Assembly (NCBI GenBank): GCA_002082245.2
Contig: NBTC02000002.1
Location: forward strand, 3,658,001 to 3,722,000
Source of the DNA: Yersinia enterocolitica
GTDB lineage: Bacteria > Pseudomonadota > Gammaproteobacteria > Enterobacterales > Enterobacteriaceae
Length of the DNA stretch: 64,000 nt
Direction of reading: 5' to 3'
Positions 27,778-37,661 of the stretch are shown here, piece by piece (within the stretch, counting starts at the first letter, position 1; each line of letters begins with the position of its first letter). The position numbers were made by a program, and so were the translations under genes. The notes beneath the pieces were generated by a model. It worked only from the letters and a program-made list of their open reading frames with translations, did not search any database and had not been told where the DNA came from.

Positions 27778-28704
27778 ATGTCAGAGCAGTTTCTTTATTT
27801 TCTGCAACAGATGTTCAACGGTGTTACGTTGGGCAGCACGTATGCGCTGATCGCCATTGGTTATACCATGGTGTACGGCATTATCGGCATGATCAACTTT
27901 GCTCACGGCGAAGTGTATATGATCGGCAGCTACGTTTCGTTTATCGTGATCGCCGCATTGATGATGATGGGGATCGACGCTAGCTGGTTATTGATCGGCT
28001 CTGCTTTTCTCGTCTCTATCGTGATCGCCAGTGCTTATGGTTGGAGTATTGAACGGGTGGCCTATAAGCCGGTTCGTAGCTCCAAGCGTTTGATTGCACT
28101 GATCTCGGCGATTGGGATGTCAATCTTCCTGCAAAACTACGTCAGCCTGACGCAAGGCTCACGGGATTTAGCACTACCGAGTTTGGTGACTGGGCAATGG
28201 ACTTTGGCAGAAACCAATGGGTTTGCCGCGACCATCAGCACCATGCAACTGACCATCTGGGTAGTCACTTTCTTGGCGATGCTGGCATTAACCTTATTTA
28301 TCCGCTATTCCCGTATGGGGCGTGCCTGCCGTGCCTGTGCTGAAGACTTAAAAATGGCGAGCCTGCTGGGTATTAATACTGACCGGGTTATCTCGCTGAC
28401 CTTTGTTATCGGGGCATTGATGGCCGCCGTGGCAGGGGTATTACTTGGCCAGTTCTATGGGGTTATCAACCCATATATTGGTTTTATGGCCGGTATGAAA
28501 GCCTTCACCGCAGCCGTATTGGGTGGCATTGGTAGTATTCCTGGCGCGATGATCGGTGGCTTGATTCTGGGTGTGGCTGAAGCATTAACTTCTGCTTATC
28601 TAAGCACTGAATACAAAGATGCAGTTTCATTCGCATTGCTGATTGTGGTGCTGCTTGTTATGCCTACTGGGATCTTAGGCCGTCCAGAGGTTGAAAAAGT
28701 ATGA
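27778..28704 (+). CDS. livH: Branched-chain amino acid ABC transporter permease LivH
   Basis: A 308-residue inner membrane permease with about eight membrane segments. It starts [20 protein letters not shown] and shows the family pattern [13 protein letters not shown] and [13 protein letters not shown] near the C terminus, the contact loop for LivG/LivF. ATG 27778 overlies a GG-rich site; the 3' end overlaps livM by 4 bases (ATGA). Confidence 0.96.
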   Translation: MSEQFLYFLQQMFNGVTLGSTYALIAIGYTMVYGIIGMINFAHGEVYMIGSYVSFIVIAALMMMGIDASWLLIGSAFLVSIVIASAYGWSIERVAYKPVRSSKRLIALISAIGMSIFLQNYVSLTQGSRDLALPSLVTGQWTLAETNGFAATISTMQLTIWVVTFLAMLALTLFIRYSRMGRACRACAEDLKMASLLGINTDRVISLTFVIGALMAAVAGVLLGQFYGVINPYIGFMAGMKAFTAAVLGGIGSIPGAMIGGLILGVAEALTSAYLSTEYKDAVSFALLIVVLLVMPTGILGRPEVEKV

Positions 28705-29987
28705 AACAACTCAACTTTGTTAATGCCATTATTTCCAGTTTTGTGCTCTTCGTCCTTGCCTCGTTTGTAATGGGTTTGCAGTTGCAGTTAGACGGCACCA
28801 AACTCATTGTGCAAGGGGCGGCAGAAGTCCGCTGGCTGTGGATTGGCGCGGGTTGTATCGTGGTGTTTTTCTTCCAACTGGTGCGCCCGTACATCCAGCA
28901 AGGTATTAAAAAAGTCTCTGGTCCGGCATGGGTATTGCCTAGTTTTGATGGCACCAGCCCCCGTCAAAAACTATTAGCCGCAGCAATTATTATCGCCGCA
29001 ATCGCCTGGCCGTTCCTGGTCTCCAGAGGTTCAGTGGATATTGCGACCCTGACGTTGATTTATGTCATGTTGGGGTTGGGATTGAACGTTGTCGTGGGGC
29101 TATCTGGCCTGCTGGTACTAGGCTACGGTGGATTTTATGCCATTGGTGCCTATACCTATGCGCTGTTGAATCACTATTACGGTTTAGGTTTTTGGGAGAG
29201 TTTACCGCTGGCTGGCATAGTCGCAGCACTGTCTGGCTTCTTGTTGGGCTTCCCAGTATTACGTTTGCGGGGGGATTACCTGGCGATTGTCACTTTGGGT
29301 TTTGGTGAAATTGTACGTATTTTGCTGCTCAATAATACGGAAATCACCGGTGGCCCGAATGGGATTAGCCAAATTCCAAAACCAACACTATTTGGTTTAG
29401 AGTTCAGCCGCACTGCGAAGGATGGCGGTTGGGATACTTTCCACAACTTCTTTGGCCTGACTTATGATCCTAGTGACCGTATCATTTTCTTGTATATGGT
29501 GGCGTTGTTATTAGTGATCCTGACCTTGTTTGTGATCAATCGACTGCTGCGTATGCCGCTGGGCCGAGCATGGGAAGCATTGCGTGAAGATGAAATCGCC
29601 TGCCGCTCATTGGGCCTTAGCCCAACCAAAATCAAACTGACCGCATTTACTATCAGTGCCGCGTTTGCTGGTTTTGCCGGTACTTTGTTTGCCGCCCGAC
29701 AGGGTTTCGTTAGTCCTGAATCCTTCACCTTTGTTGAATCGGCTTTCGTGCTAGCGATTGTGGTGTTAGGTGGCATGGGGTCGCAGTTCGCGGTCATCCT
29801 GGCGGCGGTATTGCTGGTGGTTTCGCGGGAATTAATGCGTGACCTCAATGCTTACAGTATGTTGCTGTTAGGTGCATTGATGGTACTGATGATGATTTGG
29901 CGTCCACAAGGGTTGCTGCCAATGAAACGGCCACAGCTAAAGCTAAAAGTCGCAGAGATAAAAGCTAAAAAAGGGGAGCAGGTATGA
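28701..29987 (+). CDS. livM: Branched-chain amino acid ABC transporter permease LivM
   Basis: A 428-residue permease partner of LivH. Two extra membrane segments sit in the first 70 residues, followed by the core with [19 protein letters not shown] and the cytoplasmic [14 protein letters not shown] coupling loop. The G-G-M-G-S-Q-F-A-V segment is near the end. It overlaps livH and livG by four bases each, so the genes are translated in a coupled way. Confidence 0.96.
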   Translation: MKQLNFVNAIISSFVLFVLASFVMGLQLQLDGTKLIVQGAAEVRWLWIGAGCIVVFFFQLVRPYIQQGIKKVSGPAWVLPSFDGTSPRQKLLAAAIIIAAIAWPFLVSRGSVDIATLTLIYVMLGLGLNVVVGLSGLLVLGYGGFYAIGAYTYALLNHYYGLGFWESLPLAGIVAALSGFLLGFPVLRLRGDYLAIVTLGFGEIVRILLLNNTEITGGPNGISQIPKPTLFGLEFSRTAKDGGWDTFHNFFGLTYDPSDRIIFLYMVALLLVILTLFVINRLLRMPLGRAWEALREDEIACRSLGLSPTKIKLTAFTISAAFAGFAGTLFAARQGFVSPESFTFVESAFVLAIVVLGGMGSQFAVILAAVLLVVSRELMRDLNAYSMLLLGALMVLMMIWRPQGLLPMKRPQLKLKVAEIKAKKGEQV

Positions 29988-30751
29988 ATACGCAACCTTT
30001 GTTAGCAGTTGAAGGGCTGTCCATGCGTTTTGGTGGGTTACTGGCGGTGAACAATGTGGGTCTGACCCTCAATCAGGGTGAGATTGTCTCGCTGATTGGC
30101 CCTAATGGGGCAGGTAAGACCACAATTTTTAACTGCCTAACCGGTTTTTACCGCCCGACTGGCGGCACGATTAAGTTACGTGATCGTCATCTTGAAGGGC
30201 TGCCCGGCCAGATGATTGCCCGAATGGGGGTGATTCGTACTTTCCAGCATGTGCGTCTGTTCCGTGAAATGACGGTGGTGGAGAACCTGCTGGTGGCTCA
30301 GCATCAGCACCTTAAAAGTGGGGTTTTTGCCGGTTTGCTGAAAACCCCCGGTTTTCGGCGAGCAGAGGCCGACGCGTTGGAGCGTGCAGCCACTTGGTTG
30401 GAGCGTGTCGGCCTATTAGAGCTGGCAAACCGACAGGCGGGGAATTTGGCCTATGGTCAGCAGCGTCGTCTGGAAATTGCCCGCTGCATGGTGACTCGCC
30501 CTGAGCTATTGATGTTAGATGAGCCCGCTGCGGGATTGAACCCCAAAGAGACTGATGAACTGAATCAGTTGATTATGGAGTTACGTGACCAACACCAAGT
30601 CTCGGTATTGTTAATCGAACATGATATGAAACTGGTGATGGGAATTTCTGATCGCATTTATGTGGTCAATCAGGGAACGCCGTTAGCACAAGGCACACCC
30701 AGCGAAATCCGTAATAACCCGGATGTGATCCGGGCCTATTTGGGCGAATAA
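29984..30751 (+). CDS. livG: Branched-chain amino acid ABC transporter ATPase LivG
   Basis: A 255-residue ABC ATPase. Walker A is G-P-N-G-A-G-K-T-T, the signature is the family variant [11 protein letters not shown], Walker B is [12 protein letters not shown], and the switch is I-E-H-D-M. It forms the LivHMGF importer with LivF. It overlaps livM by 4 bases, and livF follows after 60 bases. Confidence 0.96.
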   Translation: MNTQPLLAVEGLSMRFGGLLAVNNVGLTLNQGEIVSLIGPNGAGKTTIFNCLTGFYRPTGGTIKLRDRHLEGLPGQMIARMGVIRTFQHVRLFREMTVVENLLVAQHQHLKSGVFAGLLKTPGFRRAEADALERAATWLERVGLLELANRQAGNLAYGQQRRLEIARCMVTRPELLMLDEPAAGLNPKETDELNQLIMELRDQHQVSVLLIEHDMKLVMGISDRIYVVNQGTPLAQGTPSEIRNNPDVIRAYLGE

Positions 30752-30811
30752 CTTATTTTTAAGTAGAAGTATTTTTGGGTAAATAAAAAGTGGGCGAGGC
30801 ATAAACATAAC

Positions 30812-31513
30812 ATGTTGTCATTTAATAACGTTTCAGCCCATTACGGCAAAATTCAGGCATTGCATCAGGTTAGCCTGCATATTCAACAAGGTGAGATCGT
30901 TACACTGATTGGTGCTAACGGTGCGGGTAAAACCACACTGTTGGGGACATTGTGTGGTGAGCCTCGTGCGACCGAGGGCAGTATTGTTTTTGGTGAGCAG
31001 AATATTACGGATTGGCAGACCGCACGCATTATGCGTGAGGCGATTGCGATTGTTCCTGAAGGCCGACGGGTATTTTCCCGGATGACGGTTGAAGAAAATC
31101 TGGCGATGGGGGGATTTTTCGCTGATCGTCAGCAATATCAGCAACGTATTGAACGGGTTTACGACTTGTTCCCGCGATTATTTGAACGTCGGGCTCAGCG
31201 AGCAGGAACCATGTCTGGTGGCGAGCAACAGATGTTGGCGATAGGCCGTGCCTTGATGAGCCAGCCAAAATTACTGTTACTGGATGAACCTTCATTAGGA
31301 TTAGCACCGATAATTATTCTGCAAATATTTGATACTATTCAACAATTACGAGAAGAAGGGATGACTATTTTCCTCGTTGAGCAGAATGCGAATCAGGCTT
31401 TGAAGTTAGCAGATCGTGGCTATGTACTAGAGAATGGTCGTATTGTTCTGGAGGACACGGGGGCTGCGTTGTTAGCTAATGAAGCCGTGCGTTCAGCTTA
31501 TCTGGGCGGTTAA
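30812..31513 (+). CDS. livF: Branched-chain amino acid ABC transporter ATPase LivF
   Basis: A 233-residue ABC ATPase. Walker A G-A-N-G-A-G-K-T-T, signature M-S-G-G-E-Q-Q-M-L, Walker B L-L-L-L-D-E-P-S-L-G and switch V-E-Q-N-A-N are present. It is the last gene of the liv operon and ends at the hairpin near 31537. In E. coli ugpB follows directly; here a fimbrial operon intervenes. Confidence 0.96.
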   Translation: MLSFNNVSAHYGKIQALHQVSLHIQQGEIVTLIGANGAGKTTLLGTLCGEPRATEGSIVFGEQNITDWQTARIMREAIAIVPEGRRVFSRMTVEENLAMGGFFADRQQYQQRIERVYDLFPRLFERRAQRAGTMSGGEQQMLAIGRALMSQPKLLLLDEPSLGLAPIIILQIFDTIQQLREEGMTIFLVEQNANQALKLADRGYVLENGRIVLEDTGAALLANEAVRSAYLGG

Positions 31514-31536
31514 ATCGTCGTTTTTCATTATCTATG

Positions 31537-31556
31537 AAGGCCCGTTTCCGGGCCTT
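31537..31556. terminator. livF terminator
   Basis: AAGGCCCG and CGGGCCTT pair perfectly around TTTC, 23 bases after the livF stop. Fimbrial transcription from the other side also ends near here. Confidence 0.75.
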
Positions 31557-31598
31557 AGTTATTAGCTAATCATAAAGCTATCTTCTAGCTGTTCGGCA

Positions 31599-32714
31599 TC
31601 ATGCCTGTGGTGTAATAGTGAAATTGAGTGTATCGCTATAACTTCCTTTATCGGTTGTCTTGGTATTATAAAGCCGTATGCGTGGTGACCAGCACATTTC
31701 ACCGTTATTATCATTTCTCAACTGAATAAACTTTTTCTCTTTTGGCAGTAAAAAGTTTTTCGTATTACCTGCTTGGCTTTGAAATTCCACGGTATAACCG
31801 ATGGTCTTATCACTCTCAGCTTCCTTTAACTGAAAATGTACAGTGTTTGCTGCTAATCCATTTCGGTTGGTGGCGCTAATCATATAACGCGTCCGTTGAA
31901 TCCCGGTGGCGCGATAGCGGATACAAAAACGGTTACCTACTGGATTAATCAATGGCGCGTGTACGCTTTTCCCTTTAGCGCCGCGCTCAATTTTCTCAAG
32001 TAATTCATCTAAATCGAAAGACTTCAATTGCCATGTTTTTGCGTCCATACGGAATTTAGGATCAATTTTAAGGGCTTCTGGTGCCACGTCTGCCTGAGGA
32101 TTAAAGAGTGTGCATTGTTTGCCATTCTGACCAAAGGAAACGCCAGTAGATGACATTAATGAGTGATATTGCCCTTTGTAATGGATCGCACCTCCTACAG
32201 TTGCACCGATTCTGATATCCTTGAGGACATGTGCGGCAACCTTGAATGAAACATAGTAATACTTCTTGTCAAAGGGTGATGATTTGAGATCACGGTTGAA
32301 CAGTATTTCCTGAGTATTATCATTCGAATCTGAGGGCGCTTCGCCATTGAGCGAAAGATTAGTGATATCATTAAATTGAATACTGAAATCTCGTGAACCA
32401 TCAGCTTTATAGAAATAAAGTGACAGGAGCGCACGCCGGTTAGGTAACCCGATATTTCTCATCTCATCAGTTGGGATATTTAGTAATTTTCCCCAGGCTA
32501 ATATATGCTTTCCATTTACCATTGTTCCTGATGAGGAATATAAATCTTTCAGCATCGCCCGAAAATAAACCTCCACGCTGTCATCAGCGTTTAGTTTGAT
32601 TTTGCAATTAGAGTATTGTTGGGTGTAGGGATAAAAATAGAGGTTTGCCATAGCTATAGGCTGAATTATTAGCAATAATAGCCCCATAAGGAATAGTCTG
32701 TATTTAACATTCAC
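31599..32714 (-). CDS. Alpha-type fimbrial tip adhesin (CooD/CfaE-like)
   Basis: A 371-residue secreted protein with a signal peptide of 23 residues ending P-I-A-M-A. Last gene of the fimbrial operon, and twice the size of the pilins, as expected for a tip adhesin of the CS1/CFA-I class. Four Cys can form two disulfides. The C terminus ends in alternating hydrophobic strands (S-D-T-L-N-F-T-I-T), like the pilins, which fits a pilin domain carrying an N-terminal receptor-binding domain. I do not recognise its receptor. Assignment is from position, size and C-terminal pattern. Confidence 0.75.
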   Translation of the reverse strand: MNVKYRLFLMGLLLLIIQPIAMANLYFYPYTQQYSNCKIKLNADDSVEVYFRAMLKDLYSSSGTMVNGKHILAWGKLLNIPTDEMRNIGLPNRRALLSLYFYKADGSRDFSIQFNDITNLSLNGEAPSDSNDNTQEILFNRDLKSSPFDKKYYYVSFKVAAHVLKDIRIGATVGGAIHYKGQYHSLMSSTGVSFGQNGKQCTLFNPQADVAPEALKIDPKFRMDAKTWQLKSFDLDELLEKIERGAKGKSVHAPLINPVGNRFCIRYRATGIQRTRYMISATNRNGLAANTVHFQLKEAESDKTIGYTVEFQSQAGNTKNFLLPKEKKFIQLRNDNNGEMCWSPRIRLYNTKTTDKGSYSDTLNFTITPQA

Positions 32715-32748
32715 TTGATTATCTCTCCATGACTATCAGTTATTTATT

Positions 32749-33267
32749 TCAGCTATTCGTTTCAAATATTAATGTTAGCTGCCCATGATATTTCCCTGCG
32801 GAATTTGGCCCACTGGGCGCTAATGCTGAAATATGTAATATATAGTCGGTACTGGTTTGGCGGGTTCTACCCTGGGTTATGTTGAATGTCTCAGGGATGG
32901 CTGATAACACGCGCAGGTTGGCGCGATCCGTGCCCCAGCGCACTTGCGCGGGGGAGAATGCCTGATCTGCTCCCGTCAATACAGTAGAGTGACGAGTCAG
33001 TATCAGTGGATTTTTCACCGAAATTCGAAATCCTTCTTGCCTGCGTAGCTTGACGACTACTGGGAGTTCCTTTTGATACAGCAAGTGATTTTCGGGGCTA
33101 CTTTCCAGTTTTATACTGCTATACCAACCCCCTTGTGGCTTTTCAACCTCGATCCTGGGGTGTGCTGTCACTTCTAACCTGACATCGATATTCCCCAGAG
33201 GAATTGAATCTGCCCTTGCCTGTGAGGGGAGTAATAGGGATAGGGCGATGATTTTTATGATATTCAT
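32749..33267 (-). CDS. Alpha-type fimbrial minor subunit
   Basis: A 172-residue secreted protein with an 18-20-residue signal peptide ending A-R-A. It has a pilin-like fold pattern: N-terminal donor-strand-like D-V-R-L-E-V-T-A-H-P-R-I-E-V and C-terminal G-K-Y-H-G-Q-L-T-L-I-F-E-T-N-S, parallel to the end of the major pilin. I start at ATG 33267; an upstream ATG at 33297 lies within the preceding chaperone gene's end. It is probably a minor pilin or adaptor. The function is inferred from operon position. Confidence 0.7.
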   Translation of the reverse strand: MNIIKIIALSLLLPSQARADSIPLGNIDVRLEVTAHPRIEVEKPQGGWYSSIKLESSPENHLLYQKELPVVVKLRRQEGFRISVKNPLILTRHSTVLTGADQAFSPAQVRWGTDRANLRVLSAIPETFNITQGRTRQTSTDYILHISALAPSGPNSAGKYHGQLTLIFETNS

Positions 33268-33281
33268 AATGTTCCTTATCT

Positions 33282-33929
33282 TTACCCTGCGATACATCGC
33301 AAGTTGAAGGGCTTATCCTCGATCATTCCTCGTACATCACTGACCGCCAGCTGCCGATGTTGGTCGGGATAGAGATTAAAGTCCTCTATATCCTGTTCCT
33401 GGGTTTTCAACTGACGCCACTGTAGGCGGGTGTTACCGGTATTCTCCAACACCATCCCCCCGTCAAGACAGCGGTGTGCCCACTGGGGTTGCGGTGATGC
33501 CGCCAGATGCCTGACCAATCCCATATAACTTAACTGCACCCCCAACACGGCAGTATGGCCACCGGTAACTTGCAAGTTATTAACCGGTACTACTGCGAGT
33601 CGATATACCTGCTCTTTATCCGGCGTGCTAAGTGCTTTAAGAAATATTCTCCCACTCTGCTTTGGTCCCAGAGTCAGTTTTGCTGGGAATGCAAATAGTG
33701 CGGGATGTCGCTGTTCGCCTACCGAGGTTAGTGATTCTTGTTCTGGCGACTCACCTGGGTTATTAAGCTGGTACAGTTGAACTGTCACGTACTCAGGGTC
33801 TAAACCGTAATTAGTTACTGTCACCACCGTACTTTCCTGCTCTATTTCCAGCACATGTGGCTGAATATCTATGGCACTGAAAACCGAGGGCGGCAGGAGG
33901 CTAGCCGCAATGAACAGTAAACGTTTCAT
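33282..33929 (-). CDS. Periplasmic fimbrial chaperone 2 (CS1-type)
   Basis: A 215-residue protein with a signal peptide (M-K-R-L-L-F-I-A-A-S-L-L) and a two-domain Ig-like layout. It shares N-P-G-E-S-P-E-Q, L-T-L-G-P-K-Q-S-G-R-I and Y-R-L-A-V-V-P-V with the neighbouring chaperone. Two Cys (H-R-C-L-D-G-G and N-L-R-C) match a disulfide in the second domain of both. CS1-type chaperones cap pilins in the periplasm by donating a strand. It overlaps chaperone 1 by 29 bases. Confidence 0.8.
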   Translation of the reverse strand: MKRLLFIAASLLPPSVFSAIDIQPHVLEIEQESTVVTVTNYGLDPEYVTVQLYQLNNPGESPEQESLTSVGEQRHPALFAFPAKLTLGPKQSGRIFLKALSTPDKEQVYRLAVVPVNNLQVTGGHTAVLGVQLSYMGLVRHLAASPQPQWAHRCLDGGMVLENTGNTRLQWRQLKTQEQDIEDFNLYPDQHRQLAVSDVRGMIEDKPFNLRCIAG

Positions 33930-34578
33930 TATCTACCTTACCGCTGAGTCGTTTGGTTGACAGGGTGATGGGGGTTCCGGGATATAGATTCAGGCTATCT
34001 GTCTTGTCGCCGGAGTTCAGTTGCTCAAATTTGCTATGAACCGTGCCGCTGGAGGTAAGCATGAGATGACCGCCCGGCAAGCATTGATGCTGCCAGTGAC
34101 GAGTCTGTGCAGTTAAAGGGGGTACATGATGAATCAACACACCATAACCAATACTGATGGTCATGGGAGCATGGATTTTGCTTTTGTCCTCATGCTGACC
34201 GACAGCTTTGATATCGACTACCGGGTTGATATACAGCCGATACAGCGTTTCCTGCGTCGGAGATTTTAAGGGCAATAGTCTAATATTACGCTTCTGTTTC
34301 GGTCCTAAAGTAATCCGGTTGGGGTTAAAAATCATTTCAGGCTGCGAGATATCACTTATCAGTGTTTTCTGTTCAGGATGCACCCCGGGGTTGTCTACTC
34401 GTTGTAGTGTGATATCCAGATACAGTGGCTTATCACCGCTGTTATAGACTTGGATTGTCCGGTGTTGGTCCAGTGATTCCACTGTGGTACGGGTAGGGAT
34501 AGCCACTAACTGCGCATAAGTGGCGGTAATCGGTACCAACAAGAAGGCGATAGTGGAGAGTAAATAGGCATATTTCAT
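33901..34578 (-). CDS. Periplasmic fimbrial chaperone 1 (CS1-type)
   Basis: A 225-residue exported protein (signal peptide about 22 residues, ending A-T-Y-A) with the same two-domain layout as its neighbour: N-P-G-V-H-P-E-Q, I-T-L-G-P-K-Q-K-R-N-I and Y-R-L-Y-I-N-P-V, and Cys in H-Q-C-L-P-G-G and V-H-C-G. I start at ATG 34578 because the peptide from there is a good signal sequence. It is 17 bases after the usher stop. The two chaperones differ enough that they may serve different subunits. Confidence 0.8.
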   Translation of the reverse strand: MKYAYLLSTIAFLLVPITATYAQLVAIPTRTTVESLDQHRTIQVYNSGDKPLYLDITLQRVDNPGVHPEQKTLISDISQPEMIFNPNRITLGPKQKRNIRLLPLKSPTQETLYRLYINPVVDIKAVGQHEDKSKIHAPMTISIGYGVLIHHVPPLTAQTRHWQHQCLPGGHLMLTSSGTVHSKFEQLNSGDKTDSLNLYPGTPITLSTKRLSGKVDNETFTVHCG

Positions 34579-34595
34579 AACAATTCCTGTTGGTA

Positions 34596-36893
34596 TTAAT
34601 CTAAGTGACAAAGATAAATATGATCGCGTTGCTGGCTCATATTGCAGCGGTAACGGGCTAAGTGGTTTTGAACCTGAATATTTTTCAGCTTGGCACGAGA
34701 GTGAATAGAAAATAGTCCATTGGGGTGGACGGTATCTCCAGTTTCCTGAATAACCCCGCTAACAGGTTGCCCGTGCTCATCCTTGAGAAAACCGCTGTAA
34801 AGCAGGTTCAATGTGATATCGGCCTTACTGGAAAAAACTTGCCCAGGATGGGCGCGAGCAATATTGACGGGTAACTGAATATTCATATCCAGGTCATTGC
34901 GTTCGATATGTGTTTGCACAAAGAAACGGTCCTGATACCGTGGAATCGGTATAGCGTAAGTACCCGCGCCGGTTATCGGATGGCCTTCCGCATTGAAGCT
35001 ATATGGCGTGCCAGCTAAGTCCGGTGTCTCTATCAGTAATGCGGTTCCGCTGTAGCTGCTGCGGCCTAATGCCATGCCTTGCGGGCTGATAGCCAGCATG
35101 CCGCTATAACTGATGCTGCCATTGGCTATCTTGTTATCAACTCCCATTCGTGCCGATACATCACCACGGCTGCCACTGCGATGAGCAAAGCTGCCGATGC
35201 TGGATGTTTTCCCACTGGCACTGCCATCAATACCCAAGGTGCTGTTGCCATAGTTATCGTTAAATTCTTTTTGATAACTGGCACTGGTAACCAACTGCTG
35301 CTGATCATAGGCACTGTTGATGCTGGCGCTGCTTTTGAGAAAGGAGAGTGTGGTATTAAGAAATACACCGTAATTATTCTGGTTGTTCCATTGCCCGCCT
35401 TTTTGTACACCAAGGGACAGCGCAAGGTTATATTGCGGCCGTCGCCAGTCCCAGCGGCTTTGGATACGGTGCTGCTGGCTGGTGCTAAATTGATTGAATT
35501 GATAGCTCAGTTGGATTGGCCCCAATTGGCGACTATAAGAAGCTGATGTGCTACCCGCATTTGGTGCGTATATAGACACACCTGGTGTTTGATAACGGGA
35601 TACAGAGGCATATCCTAGTACGGTGCTTCCACCGGTTATGCGCAGATATCCGCCATCACGTTTTTCGCCAGACATCACGCCCAGAGCAGGGGTAAGGTCG
35701 AGATCAGAAAAAATAAAGGGGCGCGAAATATTCCCTTCTGCTGCCCAGTGGCTGGCGCTATCTTTGAGTAGCGTGATATTAGCTTGCACGCTTTGCAGGT
35801 TCATACTGCGGCCAAACTGCATCAGGTGGGGAGAGCTATGGCTACGCGCCATTCCTTTACCCATAGTCAGGAACCAGCCATTATTGGTTTGAGTGTTAAT
35901 ATTACTGATGGTTTGGCTTTCCTGGCTGACGACTTTCCCTGTACGGTCGACTAACCGGACCTCAACGTTGTAATAGCCGCCGGGAAGTTGGTTGTAATCA
36001 ATTTCATTACGGCCCAGTTGGGCAGGGATTCGGCGGATAAGTTGGTTATCGCGATAGATTTCGAAATCGCCATCGCTGGTGGCATATAGCACTAAGCTGC
36101 CCGCGGAGGGCTTATTAATAGTTAAGTAACTTTGGCTACCCAGCGTCACGAATTGGTCTAAAGCAGGGTTAATCAGGGTATGAATGCTGCCAGCACTGTT
36201 ATCCAGATTATTTTGTTTACCTGCCCGTAGGTAGTGTGCTTGGAAGTTCTTTTGCAAATACCAACTATCGATACCTATTTGAGTTTGCTGTTGATATTGG
36301 GGCTGGTGTGTGGCGTGATAACTGTTTTTTGAACGGCTAGTGTTATAAAACCAATTAGCGAAGCCAAAAGATTGCAAGGGTAGACCAATATATCCTTGCC
36401 CTCGGCCTGAAATAGCGCGGTAATTTTCTGCAGTCATACGCAGGTCAAAGGATTGATTATGGACCAATCCCCAAGTGGTGACAGGCATTAAATAACGGTT
36501 GCTGTTATTGGTTACCGTTACTACATTATTGACCTTATCTACGGTGACGCGATGATTAGATAAGATATAATCGCAGCCATTCTGGCATTGCAAATAAGGT
36601 ATTTGGGGTAAAATATTTTCTAATAGAATAATTGATTGTTCATCAATATGGTTGTTGCGATATTGTTGTTGATCAAAACTTAACTGCTGTTTTTTTTTCG
36701 AGAAAAAAAATGGACTGGGTAATGTTTTGCCCTCTAATATACCCAGTAATTGTAGTGTATTATTTTCTTCCACAGCGGAAAAACCAACAGGTATTAATTG
36801 TTCGATCGTTATCTCTTCTGCCTGTGCTGAAATAATTGTAGCAAGTAATAAAAAAAGTAAAGTGGCCTTATTAATTATTAGATTGTTTGTCAT
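34596..36893 (-). CDS. Alpha-type fimbrial outer membrane usher
   Basis: A 765-residue exported protein (signal to about residue 25, ending A-Q-A) with an amphipathic beta-barrel central region and a small C-terminal domain that ends in Cys-rich R-Y-R-C-N and I-Y-L-C-H-L-D. It is the pore through which chaperone-pilin complexes are assembled. The size and gene order resemble CooC/CfaC ushers, although these are near 870 residues, so this one is short. Homopolymers A9 and T8 on the coding strand encode F-F-F-S-K-K-K (36690-36710). ATG 36893 follows GGAAT. Confidence 0.8.
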   Translation of the reverse strand: MTNNLIINKATLLFLLLATIISAQAEEITIEQLIPVGFSAVEENNTLQLLGILEGKTLPSPFFFSKKKQQLSFDQQQYRNNHIDEQSIILLENILPQIPYLQCQNGCDYILSNHRVTVDKVNNVVTVTNNSNRYLMPVTTWGLVHNQSFDLRMTAENYRAISGRGQGYIGLPLQSFGFANWFYNTSRSKNSYHATHQPQYQQQTQIGIDSWYLQKNFQAHYLRAGKQNNLDNSAGSIHTLINPALDQFVTLGSQSYLTINKPSAGSLVLYATSDGDFEIYRDNQLIRRIPAQLGRNEIDYNQLPGGYYNVEVRLVDRTGKVVSQESQTISNINTQTNNGWFLTMGKGMARSHSSPHLMQFGRSMNLQSVQANITLLKDSASHWAAEGNISRPFIFSDLDLTPALGVMSGEKRDGGYLRITGGSTVLGYASVSRYQTPGVSIYAPNAGSTSASYSRQLGPIQLSYQFNQFSTSQQHRIQSRWDWRRPQYNLALSLGVQKGGQWNNQNNYGVFLNTTLSFLKSSASINSAYDQQQLVTSASYQKEFNDNYGNSTLGIDGSASGKTSSIGSFAHRSGSRGDVSARMGVDNKIANGSISYSGMLAISPQGMALGRSSYSGTALLIETPDLAGTPYSFNAEGHPITGAGTYAIPIPRYQDRFFVQTHIERNDLDMNIQLPVNIARAHPGQVFSSKADITLNLLYSGFLKDEHGQPVSGVIQETGDTVHPNGLFSIHSRAKLKNIQVQNHLARYRCNMSQQRDHIYLCHLD

Positions 36894-36960
36894 AGGATTC
36901 CATTCCACTGTTAACTACTATTGCGATATGCCTTCTCCCTTTGAATAATATATTTCTATG

Positions 36961-36985
36961 GTAATGGTTCTGGTTACACCATTAC
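36961..36985. other. Hairpin upstream of the usher gene
   Basis: GTAATGG pairs exactly with CCATTAC around an 11-base loop in the pilin-usher gap. Together with the next hairpin it may limit transcription into, or protect, the pilin message. Confidence 0.45.
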
Positions 36986-37012
36986 GTTATGTTTTTGGTT
37001 CAAAGGAGCATG

Positions 37013-37037
37013 CAGCCAGGAGTTTACCCCCTGACTG
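37013..37037 (-). terminator. Hairpin between pilin and usher genes
   Basis: On the minus strand CAGTCAGG pairs with CCTGGCTG (one G-T) about 40 bases after the pilin stop. Fimbrial operons often carry such a stop so that pilin exceeds usher. No long T-run follows. Confidence 0.5.
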
Positions 37038-37076
37038 TATGTGTTAATAATAAGGAAATTATAATGTTTTACTGAG

Positions 37077-37661
37077 TTATGCAGCCGTTTCAATAACTAG
37101 ATTAAGTGTGCCAGTGTATACTTCGGCAGACTTAAGTCCGTTGCCGTTTACGCTAATGTCTAGAGTGGTATCGAGTACTGAGTTAGTTAAGGGGAATGTT
37201 GCCATATGACCACCAAGCCCAACATTAGCAGCTCTACTCAGCATCGTATTACCTATCATTACGGTAGGGGTAGATTGTATTCTTGAACCATTGTTAGACA
37301 CTAAATCAAATGGTTTTCCAAGGCCAATACGAACTTTACTGTCGCCATTAGATTCTACTCGGATGTTCTCTGTCGCCTTGTATGAGTTCATGGTGGAGTT
37401 CATGCTAAGTTTAATTAAACTCAGTTCGTCACCATTTGATTTGGAAAATTTGACTATTTGAGGTACTTCTAATTCAACCGTAATCTCTTTCGTTAATGCA
37501 GGTTTGAAATATACACTCTGATCAGACTGATTCATACTCTGAATACCTTGAATTTGAGCGTTATTTATACCAGATTGTAAACTTGTCATTACATTCGCAT
37601 TGGCGCTAACACTGGTGGTTAATATCGCCATAGTAATAATAGAAAGTAGCGTCTTTTTCAT
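37077..37661 (-). CDS. Alpha-type (CS1/CFA-I-like) major fimbrial subunit
   Basis: A 194-residue pilin with a signal peptide of 20-22 residues ending A-N-A. The mature part has Thr/Val-rich strands (K-E-I-T-V-E-L-E-V-P-Q-I-V) and ends Y-T-G-T-L-N-L-V-I-E-T-A-A, like CS1-type major pilins. It has no Cys, as usual for the class, unlike classical type 1 pilins. About 20 extra residues lie between the signal and the first typical strand. It is the first gene of the six-gene minus-strand operon. Confidence 0.8.
   Translation of the reverse strand: MKKTLLSIITMAILTTSVSANANVMTSLQSGINNAQIQGIQSMNQSDQSVYFKPALTKEITVELEVPQIVKFSKSNGDELSLIKLSMNSTMNSYKATENIRVESNGDSKVRIGLGKPFDLVSNNGSRIQSTPTVMIGNTMLSRAANVGLGGHMATFPLTNSVLDTTLDISVNGNGLKSAEVYTGTLNLVIETAA

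Noticed and set aside
35079..35546. Plus-strand 155-residue open frame opposite the usher
   Set aside because: Antisense shadow; no ribosome site or family features.
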